Shown here: one piece after another, positions 1 to 13,600 of the stretch
Layout: the number at the start of each line of letters is the position of its first letter
How positions within the stretch are numbered: the first letter of the stretch is position 1
Source: Eremophila alpestris peregrina
Taxonomy: Eukaryota; Chordata; Aves; Passeriformes; Alaudidae
Reading direction: 5' to 3'
NCBI GenBank assembly: GCA_009792885.1
Contig: WMCF01000080.1
Coordinates: 557,139 to 621,138 of the forward strand
Length of the DNA: 64,000 bases
Program-made: the position numbers and the translations under genes
Notes under the pieces: generated by a model
Database searches by the model: none
What the model saw: the letters and a program-made list of their open reading frames with translations, nothing else
Told to the model about the DNA's origin: nothing

Positions 1-2230
1 TATGAGGTTCAATTTCTAATGTGGTTGTTAAGGAAATGCTTTGTTAAAGAGCTTGTATTATGTATTTGAAAGACAAATGAAATCATAATTAATGTACAGT
101 TGCAATACCAGATTAATTCCAAACTTAGAAATCCTTTTGTTCTTCCCTGAGATACCAGGACATTCAGGATCAGTGAGCTGAATGACCAGCATTAGTGCAT
201 TAGTAAGTTACCCTTCAATTTTTAAAAATGGCACAGATAAAATTTCAAGAAAAACAGCACTATGTTGTATGAAACATATTTGCAAACATTATAGCCTTAC
301 ACTGACCCCTACATTTTCATCCATTCCAATCTAAGCATAAGTGAATTTACAAGCTTGTATATTTTCACTAGGTGCAATTCCAGAATATCTTAATATTCAA
401 AGGCCACCTCCCGCTGACCTCTGCCTGTCAGAGGTAATATCACATTCAGACTATCTCAAAATCTTCTGAAATCAAAGTATGAAATCTTTGCCGGAGAAGA
501 GGGGAGGAAACTATTTAGCCAGCAACTTATCCTTGCAGAACACTTGATGAGCTTATTTTCTCATTCAATGTGCACTTAGTTCTCAACCTGATTTGAAGCT
601 CTATGTTGTTTTAAATTAATCTTCTGCTGATGGTAATTGTAGCTAAATCTTTTCTGAATGGATATAACAAGGATGCCACAGATTAAAGTTGCCTTTAAGG
701 AGATATTCTGTTGCTGGCAAAAAGTAAAGACATCAAAATCACTTATTTCATTATTTTTAAATTAATTCTCCCCCTTTCCATTCCATTCTAATATTTACAG
801 TGCTATGGGATGGAAAGAGAGATCAAGACTTTGTTCTGCAAGTCCAAAAAAGACCATAGGATTGCAAAGTCTAAGTGTCTTTTACAGCTCTGTTCCATGG
901 GCTGGAAAAGCCTAAGCCATGGTGCTGCAGAAGCTTCCTACATTCCACCATTATTGTAAAGATGACCTCCACTTCTCAGACAGCAGCCATGAAATCACTA
1001 GAATTACAGGTCTGTGTAATCAAAGAAATGGTACTGAGCTGTGAGCTCTAAGGATTCAGCAGTGGGAACCACTCTAACTGCTTCACCCCACTCAAATACT
1101 GGACCCTTTGCCTAGTACAGTTTCAAAATACCGTTTTCCCTTGGCTTATTGAAGTATCTTGAAATTAGGCAAGATGCATTACTTTATTCCAAGTGCTCTA
1201 TGTAGAAGTCTCTGTGCTCTCGCTGTCTAATGAAAGTGCAATAGAAATTTTTAGTTCTAAACATAAAACATTTAGGATATTTTTGCCCTGGTTCATCAAA
1301 GCCCTCATTAAAAATACAACAATTTCAATGGATAATAGTTAACATATTGAAATTAAGAATTAAGGCTTAAGTGAGATCTACATGCCAAATCTAGAAACAG
1401 TTTTCCCTAAAAAAACAGAAGGAGATTTTTACACAGATGTTCAGTAATGAAGGAAAATTACAACAGCTGGAACATTTTGTATGAACACAGGCTAGACTTC
1501 TACTCTTCATGTCTTCTTTCATTTAACTCAGTTCTCATGAGTCACACAGCAAGGTGTCACCAAGTTTTCAACTTTTTTTACAAATAGGCACTTTTACAGT
1601 TGGATATGTTCTGTTCCAGGTATTCTAAGACAGCTACACCAATCCATATTTCATATTAACCTCCTAAACTGAGAGGGTTTTGTCATTTGTGATTTCTAAA
1701 GCATTATATTCAGGTCTTGCTTTACAGCCTGCTAGCATTCTTTAATCAAATTAAACTGAGATTATGGCATGTAAAGTGATATATCTGCAAAGACAAGAGT
1801 ATAATTTATCTTTACCTTGTGATGATAGACAGTTGGGATTCCTGTGCAAGGAGAACAAGTTCTATATTGCTAAAATTTCTCCAGTTTCAGTAGTTTTTCC
1901 TAGTGTTCATTTACAGAAGTAACTTGACAATGAGGGATGTTTTCCCTCTTCAATACATAAGAAAATGGAATACTGTTTCCAAGATGGTAATATTAGAACA
2001 TCTCATTTTCAAAAATGAGAAATGTCTGTATCCATTTTAAAGATTAGGTGGTTGTTCCTATTACCCCCTGGTAGTTCATACCTCTTTCACTTTTGAGCTT
2101 TTGAACTTCTACAACTGGGGAAAATGAGGGGCAGGAAATTCACCAAAAAAATTAAAATCTGCAAATATTTTGCCTCTTTTTAAAAAGTGGCCTCATCCTA
2201 AATCTAACATTGTTGCCATCCACAGATATA
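1..2230. other. AT-rich non-coding DNA, no feature recognised
   Basis: All frames are broken by stops; no exon-like conserved peptide, RNA gene or familiar repeat was seen. Confidence 0.5.
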
Positions 2231-2249
2231 TGGTGATAACAGTTCATTG

Positions 2250-2994
2250 ATGCTGGATTCTTTCAGGAACTTACATGGATTTTTGTCTGCCTCACATAAA
2301 TCCATAAAATATATTGATGTCATGTATTTATTGATGCTAAGTGACAGCTCTACAGCTATATTAGTGGAGTTCAGCGCCAGAGATCTTCACTACCCCTCAT
2401 TTCTCATTATAATTCCTCTCCCATTTTAGACAGAAGAGGCTGGTGCTGGTTTCTTATGAAGCAAATAATTCTCCATGTTTTGTGTTCTACATGGTAAGCA
2501 TTTGGTCCTCTGTGCTATGGAAGTAATATACAGTCCTTGGTGTGAATCAGTGTGCTTCAAATCTTTTCAGTGGTCCAAAAGAAGTGAAGTGGACCTATCA
2601 GTTTTTAGTTAGTTTCTTTGTTTGTATTAGCACCTAGTTGACTAAGTCCAACTAATAACTGCTAATGAGAATAAACTCAGGACTTTATTTGTTTCTGCAA
2701 GACTTCAATAGATACCAACATTCCCATTAACTGCCAAGATATATTATCACTCACTGATGGAACGTAGAAACCAGAATTTTAAAATTCATTAAGAATACTT
2801 TTGAGAATTTCTGTACTCTCATGTCGGCACCCAATTCATGAGCATGCTTTAGAAGTGGAAGCGTATATAGTGAGCAACAAGCAATGTGATATCTAAAAAA
2901 AGTAATGAGAATTCATCCTATATGGCATCAATAAACTTCATGGATTTATGTAAGGCAGACAAAAGCCACATAAGTTCCTGAAGGAATCCAGCAT
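2250..2994. repeat. Long inverted repeat with about 634-base spacer
   Basis: The left arm 2250-2305 (atgctggattctttcaggaa ...) is the reverse complement of 2940-2994, with only a handful of mismatches over about 55 bases. Weaker complementarity continues outward (to about 2231 and 3014) and inward (to about 2335 and 2912). I do not recognise the family. It could be a foldback or MITE-like DNA transposon, or two inverted copies of an unrecognised repeat. Confidence 0.8.
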
Positions 2995-3439
2995 CATCAA
3001 AATTTTATCACAACTGAGATATGATCCAGGGGTTAAATGGGCAATTTTCCAGTCAGATATCCAGTCACCATTGCTGAAGCTCAGTGAAATTTACACCATG
3101 TCCACAGAATGTAAAATGACTGCAAGAAATCTCATCTCTCAAGGCAACAGAAACAGACTTTCTGATCAGGATTGCCCATAGTTTTCTCTGCAAAACCATG
3201 TCTTATTTGTGTTATCCAAACTTGCAGGTGGGTTATTTCTTTGCATGATACAAACTTGATAAACTCGCATAAGTGAATGGGACTTTTTGGCAACCTGCCC
3301 TTGGGGGTAAAGCATGACAAGTAGAGGAAACAGAAAGGACAAATCTTTAAGGACTTCTTCCTTAGAGTGAAAAAACCCTCTTTCCCATGAATAAGAAATT
3401 GGGCAGAGGAGGGCAGGGGACAGGCATGGGTCAGAAAGG

Positions 3440-3700
3440 CCTTTCTAATCAAAGTATAAGAAAGAAATGCACATGCAATGGAATCAGTGGCATGTATGCT
3501 GGGAGAAATACAGAGATGATGCCTGGAAATATACAGATTGGATCACAGAAGCACAACTGGAGCTGGATTTGGCAGCGGATGTGCAAAAAAAGGATGAGTT
3601 TCTACAAGTACATTGGCTTGAAAAGGATGATCAAGGAAAATATACCCTCCCTGAAAAATAAGACAGGAGTAATGGTAACAACTGACATGAACATTGTTTA
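3440..3700 (+). mobile_element. CR1 LINE fragment, endonuclease-RT linker region of ORF2
   Basis: Translation shows the CR1 ORF2 linker signature: an SFYKYIGLKR stretch followed by KTGVMVTTDM, close to the avian CR1 'FYKYIGQKR ... KTGELVTTDM' block. It is frameshifted and truncated, so it is a dead copy. Confidence 0.7.
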
Positions 3701-4057
3701 GGGGACAATTTCCCCTCCATCAGCTGCTGGGAGCTTGGGGACCCCCCATGAACGCTCTGTCCAGCCCCCAGGGTAGCCAGGCCAGGTGTGTAAGGGATTT
3801 ACCTGCTCCAGTTCTAACACCAGGTCAATGCAGAGGAGAAAACACTCACTGTAAACTCAAATGTGATTCGTACCCAAAACCATTTTTCCCCAGTTTTCAA
3901 TGGTAATCTCTTTTCCCCCATGTCTCAAGCCCCCAAGTCTTTAGACAGAGACCAGGATGGGGGGGAACAAAGTCCCTCCCACTGCTGAAGATCAAATCTG
4001 CAAGCCTGGAGAAGTTTTACAATAATGATGCTTATAAAGAAGACAAAGAGAGGATTT
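3701..4057. other. Unassigned segment between two CR1 fragments
   Basis: More GC-rich than its surroundings, starting near ggggacaatttcccctcc and running to a purine-rich stretch with a G-run at about 3958. It separates the CR1 linker piece from a CR1 3' end in the same orientation, so it may be an insertion (possibly LTR-derived) or a different repeat. No coding content. Confidence 0.4.
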
Positions 4058-4325
4058 TTACTAAGGCCTGCCTGTAAAGACAGGACAAGAAGAAATGGCT
4101 TTAAGATGAAGGAGGTAGGTTTAGATTAGATATAAGGAAGACATTTTTTTATTATGAGTGTGGTGAGACACATTGTCCAGACTAGTTGAGGATATCTCAT
4201 CCCTGGAAGTGTTCAAGGTCATGCTGTATGAGGCTTTGAACAATTTGGTTTAGTGAAATATGTTGACGTTGGACTACATGATCTTTAAAGGTCACTTTCA
4301 AACCAAACCATTCTATGTTTCTACT
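4058..4325 (+). mobile_element. CR1 LINE 3' end fragment
   Basis: Contains ggtaggtttagattagatat, a tcatccctggaagtgttcaa stretch and gatctttaaaggtcactttc, and ends near accattctatg, the known 3' end of avian CR1. Non-coding and degraded. Confidence 0.85.
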
Positions 4326-5183
4326 TTGTTATGAGTTTTTATCCTTATAGCAACATTACATTTTATATATAGTTAATATGGTACATAGGAACATATAGCT
4401 GTTTAGGGCCATTATGAAATCATTAGGGGAGGCAAATGAAAAATTAACTCCCCTGCAGCACTGTTGGTCATTCTGGAGATGGTCCCAGCAATGAGGTTGT
4501 GTTCTTATGTGTTCTCCTAGCTCTTAAATCAGGATTACATATTTAGCTGAAGTGAGTAAACCACCTTAGGTGACTGGTTTCCTTCTTCTTCCCCATTCCA
4601 GATACCTGCTGTATAGTTTTGTTCCAACACTACCCCATGTGCTTTTCCTGCACAAGCAACTATGCAGCAAATCAGAGCAGGGAACAAACCCAGGAGAAAA
4701 ATAAACTATTATTTAAATAGATTTTTTTTTTGTTTGCTACACAGCCAGACACAACCACAAAGGTGGTAACATTTGGCCAGAGAAACACTTAACTATATAA
4801 CCTATCAGCAAGTTCTCAAAAAACTGCATTTGACCATCTCTTTACTGGAAATCCTGATGTTATTACCACAGAAAGCAAAATACTTGATGTAATATTCACA
4901 TATACTAGAAAGGAAGTTCATAATTACTGTGTATTTCTTATCTGAGGGAAAAAATCAAATAGAGTCTGTATTATATAGACCTACATAAAGTAAAGGACTG
5001 TTTTGAAAATCCTTTGTGTTTTGCACTACTATCTTGTGCACTGCTCAACTATTTCCCAGCTACCCTCACTGTGTCATGGGTAACATATCTTAAAGTCACA
5101 TTTACAGCAGAACTGGTGTATCTCTACTACACCAAGCATTTGCAGTGAAAATGCATCTTCATTCCAACTCAGCTACTGATTTA

Positions 5184-5470
5184 CAGAATCATAGAATCAT
5201 ATAGCTTGGAAAAGACCTCTAAGATTACAGAGTCTAACTGTTGTAGTGCAGCCAAATCCACCTCTAAACCACGTCCCTGAGTGTCAGATCTACACATATT
5301 TTAAATACCTGCAGAAATGGTGACTCAACCACGTCCCTAGGCAGCCTGTTCAAAACCTCTACTCTTTCCTTGTAGAAATATTTTTAATATCCAATCTAAA
5401 CCTCCCCCAGCACATGGCAAGAGATCATTTCCTCTTGTCCTAACTCATCAAAGATTATACCTTTCTAAAA
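5184..5470 (-). mobile_element. CR1 LINE 3' end fragment (reverse strand)
   Basis: Begins cagaatcatagaatcatata, the reverse complement of the CR1 3' terminus, followed by the CR1 3' region (accacgtccct, ggcagcctgttcaaaacctc, atccaatctaaacctccccc). It may belong to the same insertion as the CR1 ORF2 sequence at 5870-7620. Confidence 0.85.
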
Positions 5471-5514
5471 CATGAACAGCCACTTTCTCCAGAAGAATGC
5501 TGCCAAAGGTGTCC

Positions 5515-5869
5515 TGATTCTAACTAGGACATGGTTAATTTTTGCAGTAAGTAGGAGGGAGGTTATTCTACACTACCTCGTATCATTGTTAGTGGTGGGG
5601 AGAAAAGACACTCCGGGGGAGAAGGGGTTCCTTCTGGTCTGGAAAACATGGTGGGGAAAACATCTGGTAATTGCTTATTGTTGCATGCTTTCCATGTGAA
5701 TCTTTTCTTTTTTTACACATTTTGTAAGTCGTTTGCATTGTTGATGCCACTGTTAGTTTTCTTATCACACTGCTGTTTCCAGTAAATAGCTCTAATCTCA
5801 GCCCATACTCTCAGCCTTTGGTGTCTCCTGCTGGGGGGTGGGCAAGAAGGGGAAGCAGTGTGCGGTTTT
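5515..5869 (+). mobile_element. Putative solo LTR of an avian endogenous retrovirus
   Basis: Has the order seen in a common avian LTR: an aggacatggttaatttttgc stretch at the left, a T-rich middle, then a segment like 'ctgtt..cagtaaatagctctaatctcagcccatactctcag' with a G-rich end near gtgcggttttagc. The flanking sequence on both sides reads as reverse-strand CR1, which fits insertion into CR1. Ends are approximate, no target duplication was found and there are no coding remnants. Confidence 0.5.
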
Positions 5870-7620
5870 AGCAGGAATGCTAAATTGGAGAATGCCATTT
5901 CCATGACAAAAGGCTTTAATGAAGTCCAGGCAGACAACATCCACAACCTTTTAGGCATCCACTGAGAAGGTCACTTGCCATGAAAGGAGACCAGGTTGGT
6001 CAAGCAGGATCTGCATTTCACAAATCCCTGCTAGCTGGGCCTGATTTCCTCATTGGCCTGCATGTGCTATGTGATGGCACTCAAGATGATCAGCTCTATG
6101 ACCTTCCCTGGGCTGGAAGTCACACCTACAGGCCTGCAGTTCCCTGGGTTCTCATTCTGTCACTTCTTACAGATGGATGTCACATTTGCTAACTTCCAGT
6201 CACCTGAGACCTTCCTCATTAGCCAGAGCTTCTAGTAAATGATTGAAAGTAGCTTGGTGAGCTCTTCTGATGGCTTCCTCTGTACCCTTGGGTGGATCCC
6301 AACTGGCCCCAGAGATCTGTGTGCATCTAAGTAAAGCAGCAGGCCACTAACTGTGTCCTCCTCGGTTATGGGGAATTCATTCTGCTCCTTATTTCTGTCT
6401 TCCAGTTCAGAGGGCTGAGTACCCTGATGATAACTGGTCTGACTATTTAAGACTGATACAAACAAGGCATGAAGTACCCCAATCTTTTACTCATTCTTTG
6501 CTGCAATGTTTCCCCCAGCGTCCAATAAAGGATTGAGATTCTCCTTGGTCCTCCTTCCATTTTAATGTATTTGCAAAAAACATTTTTGTAATCTCTTACA
6601 GCAGCGGCCAATCAATTTCTAGCCGGGCATTTATCTTCTAACTTGCTCCCTGCATAACCTAACAATATCTTTGTAGTTCCCCTAAGTTCCTGCCCCTTCT
6701 TCCAAAGCTAGTAAATCCCATGTCTTCCCCTGAGTTCTTATGAAAGTTCCCTGTTCTTTTAAACCAGTTTTCTTCTCCATCATCTCATCTTTCAACACAT
6801 GGGGACAAGTGTGCTCTTGTGCCTGTAAGATTTTCTTTTTGAAGAATGTCCAGTCTTCCTGCAACTCTTTGTTATTAAGGAATCCCAAGGGATTCTTTCA
6901 ACCACCATCCTGAATAGGTGAAACAGTGCCCTCCAGAAGTCCAAAGCAGTGGCTATGCTGATCACTCTCTCCTTCTCTGAGAATCAAAAACTATAATTTT
7001 GGGTTGCTGGCCTAAGCTGGCCACCACATCACCTACCAGTCTAGAAACAACAGCAGATCTAGTGGAGCACCTTACCTGTCTGGCTTCCTCACAAGCTGCA
7101 TCAGAAAGTTATCTTCCAGGAACTTCCTAGACCTCTTCCTCTCTGATCTGTTGTTCCTGTTTCTGGTAGACATCTGAAGTCCCCCACAAGAACAAGGGCC
7201 AGCAACTTCAAGACTTCTCCCACCTGTTTGCAGAATATTTCATCTACTTCTTCATTCTGGTTGCATGGTCTCTAACAGACTCCTACTAGGATATCTGCTT
7301 TGTTGGCCTTCTCCCTGATCCTTTCCCATAAACATTAGACCTTACTGTTATTCTCATTAAGCTCTAAAATATCAAAACACTCACTGACAAATAGGGCTGC
7401 CCTACCAAATCTCAGTTGTTGTTTATTCCTTCTGAAGCATTACTGCAGCACTTCAGCCGTGCAAATTATCCTACCCTGTTTCCATGATGGTAATTATGTT
7501 AATGATTTCCAGCTCCTCCTGTTTGTTGTCTGTGCTGAGTGCATTGGTGTAGTGCACTTCAGCTGAGCTATCAGTCCTGTCACTTTGGAGGGGGGAGAAG
7601 CCCTCACTCCTGTGTGAATA
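5870..7620 (-). mobile_element. CR1 LINE ORF2 remnant (endonuclease and reverse transcriptase), degraded
   Basis: On the reverse strand this reads through CR1 ORF2 in order: the start of the endonuclease (TDNKQEELEII) near 7500, the endonuclease C-terminal part at about 7000-7200, the linker near 6600-6900 (with a WTFFKKKILQAQEH segment), and the start of the reverse transcriptase at 6235-6460 (LGPVGIHPRV, SEELTKLLSIIY). Stops and frameshifts break it throughout. The catalytic part of the reverse transcriptase is missing between here and the 3' end at 5184-5470. Confidence 0.88.
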
Positions 7621-10600
7621 TAAAATTAAATCTCTGCCATCTTGACCTGGTCTTTCTATACCAGCTGCTAGGATACAGCAAAAGAACACCACAGGAAAAG
7701 GTAAAACCAATATTTTTCTTAAGGCAACATTTTTATATTTTTCTTTTTTCTGGCAGGGTAAAGTTTCTGACATAGTCAGGATTCTCTCAGACACCAGCAA
7801 GTTGCATGAATCTAGAAACTCAGTCAGTTTCTCAGTTTGGTTAGAAGAATATGGTGCTGTGCTCTCTGAGCTTGGGTTTTTATGTTCTACTCTCTTGGGT
7901 CTCCATAAATAAGGCTCTAGAAGCCCATTACTTCATTTGAGACATTTTAACAGAATATTGAACAAAGCATTATCTCCTCAAAGAGAATTGCTACATAATA
8001 TATTTGTGGATTTAAAAACTGATACGCGCTCTGATTGTATGGATTTATGTGTTTGAGAAAGGAAAACCTAATGGATATGATTTATAGTAAGTATGTGAGA
8101 TTGATACCCTTGTTTATTGATGGCAATAATCTATTAATATTTGAAATACAGTTCTGTTCCTATTATTTATACATACTTTAGAACATAATTTTTTTTTTCT
8201 GGGATGGCTTCTCAGTCACCTCTCCACATATCTACTAATTACATTTTTACAATAATATATTTTAAGGCTATACTGTATTTGTCTCCCACTTTGAAATTCA
8301 TAGGCAACCATAAATTCAGAACTTTAATTCAGTGTTCTAATGTTTCTTAAGAGAGCAGAGCAGATGTAGGTATGGAAAACCTCCAATTCAAAAAAAGCAA
8401 ATAAATATGAAGCAAGGAATCAAAGGATTTTAAAGTCACATTAGACTCTTCATGGGGTGGAGGGTGAGTGGAAGAGTAAAACAGTACAATATACATTCTG
8501 GCTGCAAATATGTCTTTGAGACAAGATACCTGCCCCATTTTTTTCATCTTGCTCAGCTCAAAGTGCATAATGCTAGTATAAAATCAGAACTTTGTTGGGG
8601 TATCTGTCTTATAGATATGCTTAAGCAGGATTTATAGCCAAAATCTGAGGTGAATTAATCCACATCTGAATTTCCATTCAGATGTAGAAATTAGGCTAGG
8701 AAAGGCATATTAACTCTCCCGTTTGACCTGAAATTTGGTAAAGCATTATCAGTTCTGTTTCTAAACTTGACCAGGACTGTCTAACTGCCACAAAAATATA
8801 CAAGAAAGAGTTCTTTGATAAGTTCTGTCCAGCTGAATGTTACATTTCTTACACACATACCCTGACCAAAGTTTGTTCACTGCTTTCTCTCAAAATTGAG
8901 CCAGCAGAGGCCACCTGATTTTTGTAATAACCAAGCAAATAAAGCAGTCATATAGGCAGCAGAGAATCAGTTTGTAATCCCATCCTCTGATGGGATTCAA
9001 GCCACTAAAACACCCCACCAATCCTGTTACACATCATCAGAAAAGATACAGAGAAGCCTAGGAACATGAACTGGCATCCCTTTCTCCTATCAGCTTGAAC
9101 AGTAAGTTACCTCTTTTTGGTACCAGAAATTTTATACCTTCTACCCAATCATGATACATGCACAGGAGAAAAGAACTTGTTGGAGACAAGCAAAAAGTTG
9201 AGGAGCACAGGTTGAAGACCTGTACCAGCAAACCTGTCTACATGGAGGTGTGCTTTAAGATCAAGCACTGAGGGTAGTATAACAAGTTAGCCCCAACCAA
9301 ATTCTCAACCCCTCTTCAAAGGGATAAAATTTCAACGCATCCTGATTTCAGGTATTTCCTATTGACTCATTCAGATTACATATTTTCTGGAACACCACCC
9401 TGAAATACAGTGCCCTTACATACTATAAAATGGGAGAAGGGCCTACAGCTCTAGGGTTCATATTTCGGTCCTGCACCACGACTTTGGCTTCCAGATGTTC
9501 ATATTTATTGGTTTGAATTCTGAATTTTATGTGGCCCCATAGTCCTCTCATAGAATATGCCAGAAGAGCACTAAACAGTCCATCCTTCAAGAACAATCTA
9601 ATGTTCTTGTAAATACAATTACAGTAGTTACCACCTTATTTCATACTGGTTCAGCGTTTAGCTCACTTACAATTCGTCTTTAATGAGGTGATAACTGTTT
9701 CAATTGAAGACAAAAATTGCAGAGAGACCTTTGCTTCTCACAGATGTGCTACTTAAAGATTTCTCTTTTTCCACACTCCAGGTGCTAGCAACTGCTTTCT
9801 TGCTGGAGGTTGCCACCCTTGCAGCACAGTGTGTGTGAATGATTCTTATTCAGCTGCCAGCAAACCAGCTGCATTAATTTCAACAGTTCATGCAATAGTT
9901 TGAATTAACTTAGTTTATTTTGCCGGATCTGAATTAGGAAGTATTCCAGGACCAGTTTAACAAGACACAATAGTGGGAGGAGGAAATTTTAAACCATCCA
10001 AGAAAGATACCCAGGGGGAGCAAACAATATCTTCAGCTGATGCTGCTGCACTCAAAAGGGAACATCTGTTCATAAAATAAAAAGCAGTTTCAGAGTCAGT
10101 AATACCAGAGCTTTAAACTACTGAATTACTAGATATTATGAATTTGATTTGAATCAGGTGTAGATATATAATTGCATTTTTATCAAATTAACCATAGCAA
10201 ACAATCCCTGATCCAATAGAAAGTCATGGCAAATTATGTTTGTTCTAAAATAAAATTTGCCTGCAATATCACAAACAAAATATATTAAAACCACTATAGG
10301 AGGGGACGGGAAACTTATATTATTTTGGTATGTTTTATCATAGTAGTGCAGCTTTTTTGATCCATATATAAGGACCACAAATCAAAATGACAGCTCATGT
10401 TATCTCATAGTTTGAGATAAGGTTGTTCAGCCTTTTTTTGTTTGGTATTTTGGGTTTTTTTCTTACTTATTTTAAGAGGATTCATGCTTCCTAGGTTTTG
10501 AAGAGATATGGGAGCAAAGGAAATTTCATAGAACACAAAGGGGAGAGGTGATCCCCGTGTGTCAACGAAGCTACGGAATCCATAAGAAAGATTAGGGTAC

Positions 10601-13600
10601 CTTTTCTAGGAAATTCCTACTGATTGTAGGAAAACGTGCAGCAACCTTCTTTGTACAAAACATTGCCTTCTTCTTACTTCTTAGGTAAGCCCATGGTAAT
10701 TAAACACAATGAGATCACTGGGACCAGAGTCACAATGATCAGAGTCAAAAGAATCTCATAACAGGGTAAAGGGCACATTCCTTTGATTTTTATATTCTTT
10801 TGACTAAACATTCTAAAAGCTTTCTCCTGAAGTTCAAGCCAAGAGTAAATGTCATTTTTTATGTCTTTATGAGTTTCATTGTTGATTGCATATATGAGTT
10901 TCATTGTGATTGAGCAGTGCTTCAAGAACTTGCTTTTGAAATTACACTATGAAGATTAAACATTTCAACACTTTTATTATCAAAAGTTATCATGCTGTAT
11001 GGGGCAGATGTCTGTAGAGAAGACTTAGATTACCTTAAATATTGTTTAACTGTTATCATTAGATTAAAATATGAAGCTGAGAATGAGTCAAAATCAAAGC
11101 AATCAAGCCTGCTGCTCTTGATGTAGAATGGAAACAAAAAAAAAACAGATTAGAATTTTGAATGATCACTGCAAAGTTAGAAGAAAGTCTAGGATTAACA
11201 TCTCTTGAACTATTTATGGTCAACTATTCTTGACCATAAAATACTGGTCAAGTTTCAGATCAATATTCTATCTCAACATTTAGACAATTTCAACAACATT
11301 GCAGCTCCTTTAACATCTAAGATTAAGGGAATCTAAAACTAAATTAACCAGACTACTAAGGGTGCCTTTAGAGAAGTGAAGTCTGTATATGGAGAAAAGC
11401 CCTGCCCTTAGAGGGACACATAGATGTGCTGATGAACAGGTGAGTGGATGGTTGCAAGAACACAAGTCTTCTCTGCTCATCCAAACCAGTTTTTAATTGA
11501 CAAGTTAATTGACAAGAGAGACAAAGCTTTCTGCTTTCTAGCTGCTAATTTAGGTCTTCTGTGTAAACTCTAAAGCTAAAAAAAAACCCCAAACCAAAGC
11601 CCAAACTAGAACCCAACACATAACCCCCAAAACTCAAAACAGCATCACCACCACCATCACCAATTAAAAAAACAAACAAACCACTCACAAAAATTTGCAA
11701 TCCAAAGCCAACCCCCTATAATTTTAAATCTGTAGATTATTTTCTATTTGTGAAACTGGGAAAGCAAAGAACTAGTTCAGTACTGAAATTTGCACTGCAG
11801 ATATTCTAGCTTCTGTTCTCTGAATTGTTTCTGTTTGGGTTAGTTTGTTTGTTTTGTGTTCTATTGTTTGAGTGGTGTGTGTTCAATTATTTATTTCTGT
11901 TATTATTTCTATATTTCCTAAAAGCACTAAAGAGAATCTGGGTTCGAGTAAATTAAGTTATCCAAGACATTTAAAAACTTGCAGCCGTTTTTTATGAGTG
12001 GGTTTTGCATGTTTAGTTTACATTACTGGGAGCTGCATATAGTGGACATCTTTTCAAATGAAGTCATTATCATCTGTGTACTCAAGAAGATAATGGCACA
12101 GTCCCTCCAAAAAAATCCCTTTTACCATAAAATTGCTATAGATTTTTTCTGCTTGAGTATAGCAGCAAATACTATTACATACTCTGGATCACCATCTGCT
12201 GGTAGCTGACTAATTCTTTATTCACTAGAGCAATTACTTCTTTTTCTCAGTGAGCAGCTTTGTACTTTCTGTGATTTGGAGACTTAAGGGGGTGGGGGGA
12301 TCAGAGCTGGGGATAGAGTTCCTGTTTTACTAGAAAGTGGAGAAGCTGACTACATTGAAAAAAAGACTGTATTTCACAAAAATATTCCTGTAACCCACAG
12401 CAAATACATTGAACAGCTATCTCGGTTTTTACAGCTCATTCTTGGAATGCATCAGTACCTTGGAATGCACAGCTCAGGACCCATAACAACCCATGCAACC
12501 CAGGGCAACAGGGGCTTGGCTACACAGACTCACTTGGGAGGACAGCAAGAAAAGATTACATGAGATACCAGGGTATAAATATATAATGGGTCTTAATAAA
12601 TTATGTGGGTTTGTCTCACAATGGCCATTGTCATTACAGTTCCAGTATGAAGCAATAATCCACTCTCCAGAAGTGGTGCCTTGGGAGACAACAGCAACCA
12701 CTGTTTCTGTGTTGTCCTTCCAGTATCCTCAATATTGACCTGTCTATGGAACAGAGCTGGCTAGGAGTTTCCATGGGAAATGGCTTTCCATAGAATTTTT
12801 TTAAAGTGTACTCCGTGAAAACTGAAATACTTCATGAACAGAGTCCAACAAAGCAGACATGGCTGTATCCTCTCTGGACTCTACCAGCTAGCTCAGGGAA
12901 AGCACTGGAACTACCATGGGCTGCAGTTGCAGCATCGTATCATTTTCCTACAAGGTATCCGGAGCTGAAGAGAGCCTCAACTGTAAGTCTCAAAACAGCC
13001 AGCTTCTCCCTGGGAGACTCATAGCCAAGTTATTACGTTCAGAATGTGGATTCCCAAAGGAAATAATAAAAGAGCTCTACAACTAACCCTAAATAAATTA
13101 TTTTAATCACTGCTTACTAAAGGTCCTAAAATTCTTCATCTCACTGACAATGCTAGAAAACTGATTTCCTTTTTCCAAAGAGAAGAGAATATTTTTTGAA
13201 ATTTCCGTGGAGGGGAATTTCAGTTGCCAGAGTGTTTTGAGCAAGATTACTCAGTGCACTGCTGTCTTCCTAAATCCAGCAATTGCTAGTCATTCCTTTG
13301 GGAAACGAAAAAGGGGCCAAAGCTCTCCTCTCTCTCCAAACACATGCGCACACACATCTTAATATCTCCTGGAGCCACAGTGATTTCAGCAAATGTTTTC
13401 AATGGGTCCTGTAACTTCTGAATTCTGATTAGTTCAACTCCCAGCTCCCAACAGTACTGCTTCACTTAGCATAAATTATTAATTTATTACCAAGAATTTC
13501 CAGAGGATGAGGAATAATTCACCCTGATAAAAACAACTTCCAGAAGGAGACTGAACTTCCCATGTAGTAAGAGGGGAAATTTTCTGTTCATTGCTTTTCA

